DNA of 64,000 nucleotides from Hypericum androsaemum (Eukaryota; Streptophyta; Magnoliopsida; Malpighiales; Hypericaceae): the NCBI GenBank assembly GCA_963995505.1, contig OZ023194.1:10784428-10848427 (forward strand), read 5' to 3'. Below the pieces are notes generated by a model. The model was not told the origin of the DNA. It was given only the letters and a program-made list of their open reading frames with translations, and ran no database searches. The position numbers were made by a program, and so were the translations under genes. Below are positions 61,609 to 64,000 of this stretch, piece by piece; position 1 is the first letter of the stretch; each line of letters starts with the position of its first letter.

Positions 61609-62597
61609 GAGATAATTAGTCTCAAGATCTCAGGGTATAGTCAAATAGACTCTGAGAACCCTATAGTTTTCCTACTAATTACTGAGCCCCTGTAGTTTAG
61701 TTATTATTATAAATTCTGATCCTTAGCTGATGTCAGCATTTTTTCTCCCTTTTTTTGTCACCTGAAAAGACCAAAATGTCCCTCCCACTAAAAAATAAAA
61801 ATAAAAATCAAAGTACGGGACCGGTGGCGTCATCGTCGTCGAGACCGCCACAGGGATAAAACTCTCGTCGGACCACCACCAATTAACGCAAGCGGGGCTG
61901 CGACAAGGCTCCGGTGGGGGCTCCATTCACGGGTTAGTGCTTCGATGTTGATTGATCGATGGCTCGATCCCTTGCTGCGACGAGGCTCCGGTGCTCGATC
62001 CCTTACAGGAAGCCTCTTCGGGAGTCGCAGCCTCCCTAGCCGCGGAGGCCTCAGAACATGCCACGTCAGCACCGCTCTTCTCCTTAACACTCACCGATTC
62101 AGCCCGTGCCTTAACTGTCTCCAACATGCGCTTACTGATCTCCTTAGAGTACATCTGGAGGACCTCGATCCCGTCATCGACACCGGCCGAGGCGGAGCCA
62201 TTGGCGTTGCCGCCGGCGACACCGAATGCCTCCTCCTCGAAGCGGCGGGCTGCATTGGCGGACTTCTCGCGGGGGACGACGCCGTACCATTTGGAGAGGA
62301 CCGATTCGGTGGATAGAGTCTCGATTAGGCGGGAGGGTGCCCTTGGGCTCAGGCTCCTGCGTCGCGTGGGCCTGGTCGTTCTTTTTGGTGTTTCTGAGGA
62401 CTCTTTTTGTTTGTTTTTGTGTAATGGCATAAAGGTCATTTTCATGATAAAAAAAGGAAGAAAAAAATACTGACATCAGCCAGGGATCATAATGTATAAT
62501 AATAACCAAACTACAGGGGCTCTGTAATTAGTAGGAAAACTACAAGGTTCTCAGAGTCTATTTTACTATACCCTAGGGTCCTGAGAGTAATTATCTC
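61609..62597. mobile_element. Pack-MULE-like element with long TIRs, 9-bp duplication and a captured WPP-domain fragment (family II)
   Basis: The left end GAGATAATTAGTCTCAAGAT matches the inverted right end GAGATAATTACTCTCAGGAC. Pairing continues for about 140 bp through 'AAATAGACTCTGAGAACC' and 'CTGATGTCAGCA'. The 9-bp duplication TTAAAAAAA is exact (61600-61608 and 62598-62606), though low in complexity. The interior is GC-rich, unlike its surroundings, and encodes a WPP-domain-like stretch on the minus strand. Host-gene cargo inside Mutator-type ends is the definition of a Pack-MULE. Confidence 0.88.
61927..62445 (-). pseudogene. Captured WPP-domain (MAF1/WPP-type) gene fragment inside a MULE
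   Basis: The 172-residue frame contains RLIETLSTESVLSKWYGVVP, then REKSANAARRFEEEAFGVA and DDGIEVLQMYSKEISKRMLE (residues about 38-114). This follows the plant WPP domain of MFP1-attachment factor and RanGAP relatives, which targets proteins to the nuclear envelope. The Trp-Pro-Pro motif that should precede it is missing, and the upstream residues read as unrelated sequence joined in. The tail is Ala/Ser/Glu-rich, as in MAF1 proteins. It may be transcribed, but is best treated as a captured fragment. Confidence 0.8.
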
Positions 62598-62681
62598 TTA
62601 AAAAAACGAAGGGGAGAGCGATCCAAAATTCTACCCAAACTACAAGAACTCAAAATTTAATCCAAGTGTATAACTATATTA

Positions 62682-64000
62682 GGGATAATTATTTTCAGGT
62701 CCTTGGTATTTGACATATTCGCCTCTCATTTTTGGAATTTTTTCTCAAATAGGTAAAAAATATACATATTTTCCCTATATAGGTAAAAAGTTATACATAT
62801 TCCCAAAATAGGTCGAAAGATTTTTTAATATTAAAAAACTTTGAAGAAGGCGCCCTCTCCAAATGGCGCCTCGACTGCAACCGCTACAGCTTGTCGGGAA
62901 ACTAGATTTTTTAAAAAAAAATTAGTGGAGGCGCCCTAATAGGTTGGCGCCTCCAAAAAAAAAATTTTGGATTCCAAAAAAAAAATTTGGTCGTAGAATA
63001 AATAAAGAGATGCCGAGCAATTAAAAGTGGCCGAATTTATTGAAATTTATTTTTTTGTAAATTATGGATAAACTTGATTCAATTCATAAATTTATCCCAA
63101 TACTTTGATCTGAATTTATCAAAATATACTTACATTTTTACTTGCAGTACTATAAAATAATACAAATAAGCTAAGTGGACAACAATTAAAAAAAATCAAA
63201 GTGGAGGCGCCACCCAACTAGGGCGCCTCCTTTAATTTTATTTTATTTTTAGTTTTTTAATGACATTAGGAGTTTTTTAATGACTTTCTATATATTTATT
63301 TTTAGCCAATATTGCAATAAATAGAAAATTAAATACAATCCATCTATATCTAATTAAGATTATTATTCAAATAAATATAAAACTCTGTTAAACCGAACAT
63401 AGATTACAATCTTGAAATTTAATTTTTAAGATAACTTTTACAAAAAGGGGGAAAGAGTTACAAAAAGAAAAATTCTATTAGATAAAGTTCATTAAAAAAC
63501 TCAAAATAAATCAAATTTAGATGGATTGTATTTAATTTTCTATTTATTGCAACATTGGTTAAAAATAAATCTATAAAAATTTATTAAAAAACTCCTAATG
63601 TTATTATAAAAGTTGGGTGGCGCCTCCACTTTGATTTTTTTTTGTATTATTTTATACTACTGCAAGTAAAAATGTAAGTATATTTTGATAAATTCAGATC
63701 AAAGTATTTGGATAAATTTACGAATTGAATCAAGTTTATCCATAATTTACAAAAAAATAAATTTCAATAAATTCGGCCACTTTTAATCGCTCGGTATCTC
63801 TTTATTTATTCTACGACCAAATATTTTTTTTGAATCAAAAATTTTTTTTTGGAGGCGCCAACCTATTAGGGCGCCTCCACTAATTTTTTTTTTTAAATCT
63901 AGTTTCCCGACAAGCTGTAGCGGTTGCAGTCAACGCGCCATTTGGGAATATATATAACTTTTTACCTATATAGGGAAAATATGTATATTTTTTACCTATT
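62682..64000. mobile_element. Long-inverted-repeat element (family II end), running off the window
   Basis: The left end GGGATAATTATTTTCAGGTC, continuing CTTGGTATTTGACATATTCGC, matches the terminus of the element ending at 47354. From 62748 to 63348 the sequence is repeated in inverted form at 63519-64000, with a loop of about 170 bp. The arms pair nearly base for base apart from small indels and carry repeated GGCGCC sites. No coding sequence is seen. The right terminus lies beyond the window. Confidence 0.85.

Overview
The window is nuclear DNA of a flowering plant, almost certainly a eudicot. The genes are split by many GT-AG introns, intergenic DNA is AT-rich, and the recognisable proteins are plant types: a MYB5-like R2R3-MYB, the syntaxin SYP132, a GH3 beta-glucan exohydrolase, GT47 and O-fucosyltransferase enzymes, and Integrator subunit 7. 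I cannot name the species from sequence alone. I see no tRNA, rRNA or CRISPR array.

Layout. Positions 1-3452 hold a Ty1-copia element on the minus strand, cut by the window edge. Its integrase zinc-finger region is split by a 10-bp minisatellite. Positions 3453-12750 are gene-free and hold three long-inverted-repeat DNA transposons (6995-7982, 8899-9980, 10717-12007) plus a CCGGT-rich element with a (TA)n tract. Seven protein genes follow: MYB5-like (12751-14275, +), GT47 exostosin-type (22994-24989, +), O-fucosyltransferase family (26926-31563, +), SYP132-like (32474-35716, -, tail to tail with the previous gene), INTS7-like (39803-45047, +), a single-exon Lys/Glu/Asp-rich protein (47986-49137, +) and GH3 (49567-52563, -). 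Between and after them lie LINE remnants, a hAT MITE (36524-36740) and more long-TIR elements (18934-20541, about 46300-47354, 61609-62597, and 62682 to the window end). A complete but dead copia element (54452-60389) sits inside a LINE.

The seven genes look unrelated in function: a tannin or epidermal transcription regulator, Golgi/secretory glycosyltransferases, a plasma-membrane SNARE, an snRNA-processing subunit and a wall hydrolase. They do not form a pathway cluster. I derived exon structures by joining conserved protein segments at GT-AG (twice GC-AG) sites. All seven reading frames close without internal stops.

The most notable material is in the mobile fraction. There are at least seven Mutator-like long-TIR elements in two TIR families. 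Several carry 9-bp target duplications, and one carries a piece of a WPP-domain (MAF1-type) gene. There is a long palindrome with repeated GGCGCC at the right edge, a near-perfect 66-bp-arm hairpin in an INTS7 intron, and nested insertions whose target duplications can be read directly. I found no convincing new multi-gene system.
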